In this document: one piece after another, positions 7,926 to 8,121 of the stretch | How positions within the stretch are numbered: the stretch's first letter is position 1 | Layout: each line of letters begins with the position of its first letter | Program-made: the position numbers and the translations under genes | Assembly: GCA_903922545.1 (NCBI GenBank) | Contig: CAIXUE010000156.1 | Location: 1-8,121 of the forward strand | DNA length: 8,121 nt | Source: an uncultured Alphaproteobacteria bacterium | Lineage (GTDB): Bacteria; Pseudomonadota; Alphaproteobacteria; Micropepsales; Micropepsaceae | Reading direction: 5' to 3' | Notes under the pieces: model-generated | Databases searched by the model: none | What the model saw: only the letters and a program-made list of their open reading frames with translations | Told to the model about the DNA's origin: nothing

Positions 7926-8005
7926 CTCCCCCTTCCGTGCGAAGCACGTGGAAGGGGGAGATGCCGTAGCACGCCCTCGGGCGTGCGAAGGCAGAGGGGG
8001 TTATT
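7926..8005 (-). repeat. Structured intergenic repeat, copy B (80 bp, two hairpins)
   Basis: On the minus strand this matches copy A (2113-2198) from AATAACCCCC through both hairpins. The stem of hairpin 1 is GCACGCC/GGCGTGC here versus GCTGG/CCAGC in copy A, and the inner part of hairpin 2 is CGTGC-TTC-GCACG versus GCGC-TTC-GCGC. The changes are mostly paired, so folding is kept. The terminal inverted repeat is lost at the 7926 end. It fills most of the 112-bp spacer between rubrerythrin and the iron-sulfur gene, and its AATAACC end supplies the rubrerythrin TAA. As transcribed RNA it may separate expression levels within the operon. Confidence 0.85.
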
Positions 8006-8121
8006 TACCGAGAGTGTCGAGCGCTTTCTGGAAGCGGCCGGCATGGCTCTTTTCGGCTTTGGCAAGCGTCTCGAACCAGTCGGCGATTTCGTCAAAGCCT
8101 TCGCCGCGCGCGGTCTTGGCC
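8001..8121 (-). CDS. Rubrerythrin family protein, C-terminal 39 codons only
   Basis: Only the 3' end is in the window; the start lies beyond the right edge. The visible segment [20 protein letters not shown] then [16 protein letters not shown] and TAA matches the last helix of the rubrerythrin four-helix bundle, including the E-x-x-H di-iron ligand motif (EKSH) followed by a Phe. Rubrerythrins are non-haem di-iron peroxidases that reduce hydrogen peroxide with electrons from rubredoxin or other carriers. The protein stops about a dozen residues after the EKSH motif, so there is no C-terminal rubredoxin domain, unlike the classical clostridial/Desulfovibrio form; an N-terminal one cannot be excluded. 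It is the probable first gene of a unit with the iron-sulfur protein and DUF3501. Confidence 0.85.
   Translation of the reverse strand, partial: AKTARGEGFDEIADWFETLAKAEKSHAGRFQKALDTLGK

Noticed and set aside
7889..8095. A 69-residue N-terminal extension of the Fe-S protein, in frame from 8095.
   Set aside because: It would translate through repeat copy B and overlap the rubrerythrin gene in another frame; the ATG at 7888 has a good ribosome binding site and gives the family N-terminus.

Overview
The window is GC-rich, densely coded bacterial chromosome. Protein types, codon use and intergenic hairpins fit an alphaproteobacterium; I cannot fix the genus. It holds seven readable genes plus the tail of an eighth, with no tRNA, rRNA, CRISPR array, insertion sequence or phage gene.

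Left part, all on the minus strand: the first 407 codons of a Kup-type potassium uptake permease (cut by the left edge), a small CHAP-domain lipoprotein, a membrane glycosyltransferase of family GT2 closest in motif pattern to CslA/cellulose-synthase-like enzymes, and a TusA/SirA-type sulfur carrier. Centre, plus strand: a fatty-acid-transport-protein type acyl-CoA synthetase. It diverges from tusA across a 59-bp gap and ends tail to tail with the next gene, the two stops sharing TTAA.

Right part, minus strand: a compact cassette that reads rubrerythrin (only its C-terminal end is in the window), then a GlpC/HdrD-like iron-sulfur protein with two [4Fe-4S] motifs and two CCG domains, then a DUF3501 protein whose ATG directly follows the stop of the iron-sulfur gene. 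Rubrerythrin is a non-haem di-iron peroxidase family, and the iron-sulfur protein looks like an electron carrier. The likely theme is reductive peroxide or redox-stress handling, with DUF3501 as an uncharacterised partner. This is the most interesting functional unit here.

The intergenic DNA carries two copies, in opposite orientation, of a structured repeat of 80-86 bp with two hairpins. The stems differ between copies by paired changes that keep base pairing. In both copies the terminal AATAACC provides the stop codon of the adjoining gene. The left edge of the window carries a 34-bp exact copy of a stretch found 507 bp further inside the same kup gene, in the same reading frame. That is either an internal tandem duplication or an assembly artefact.
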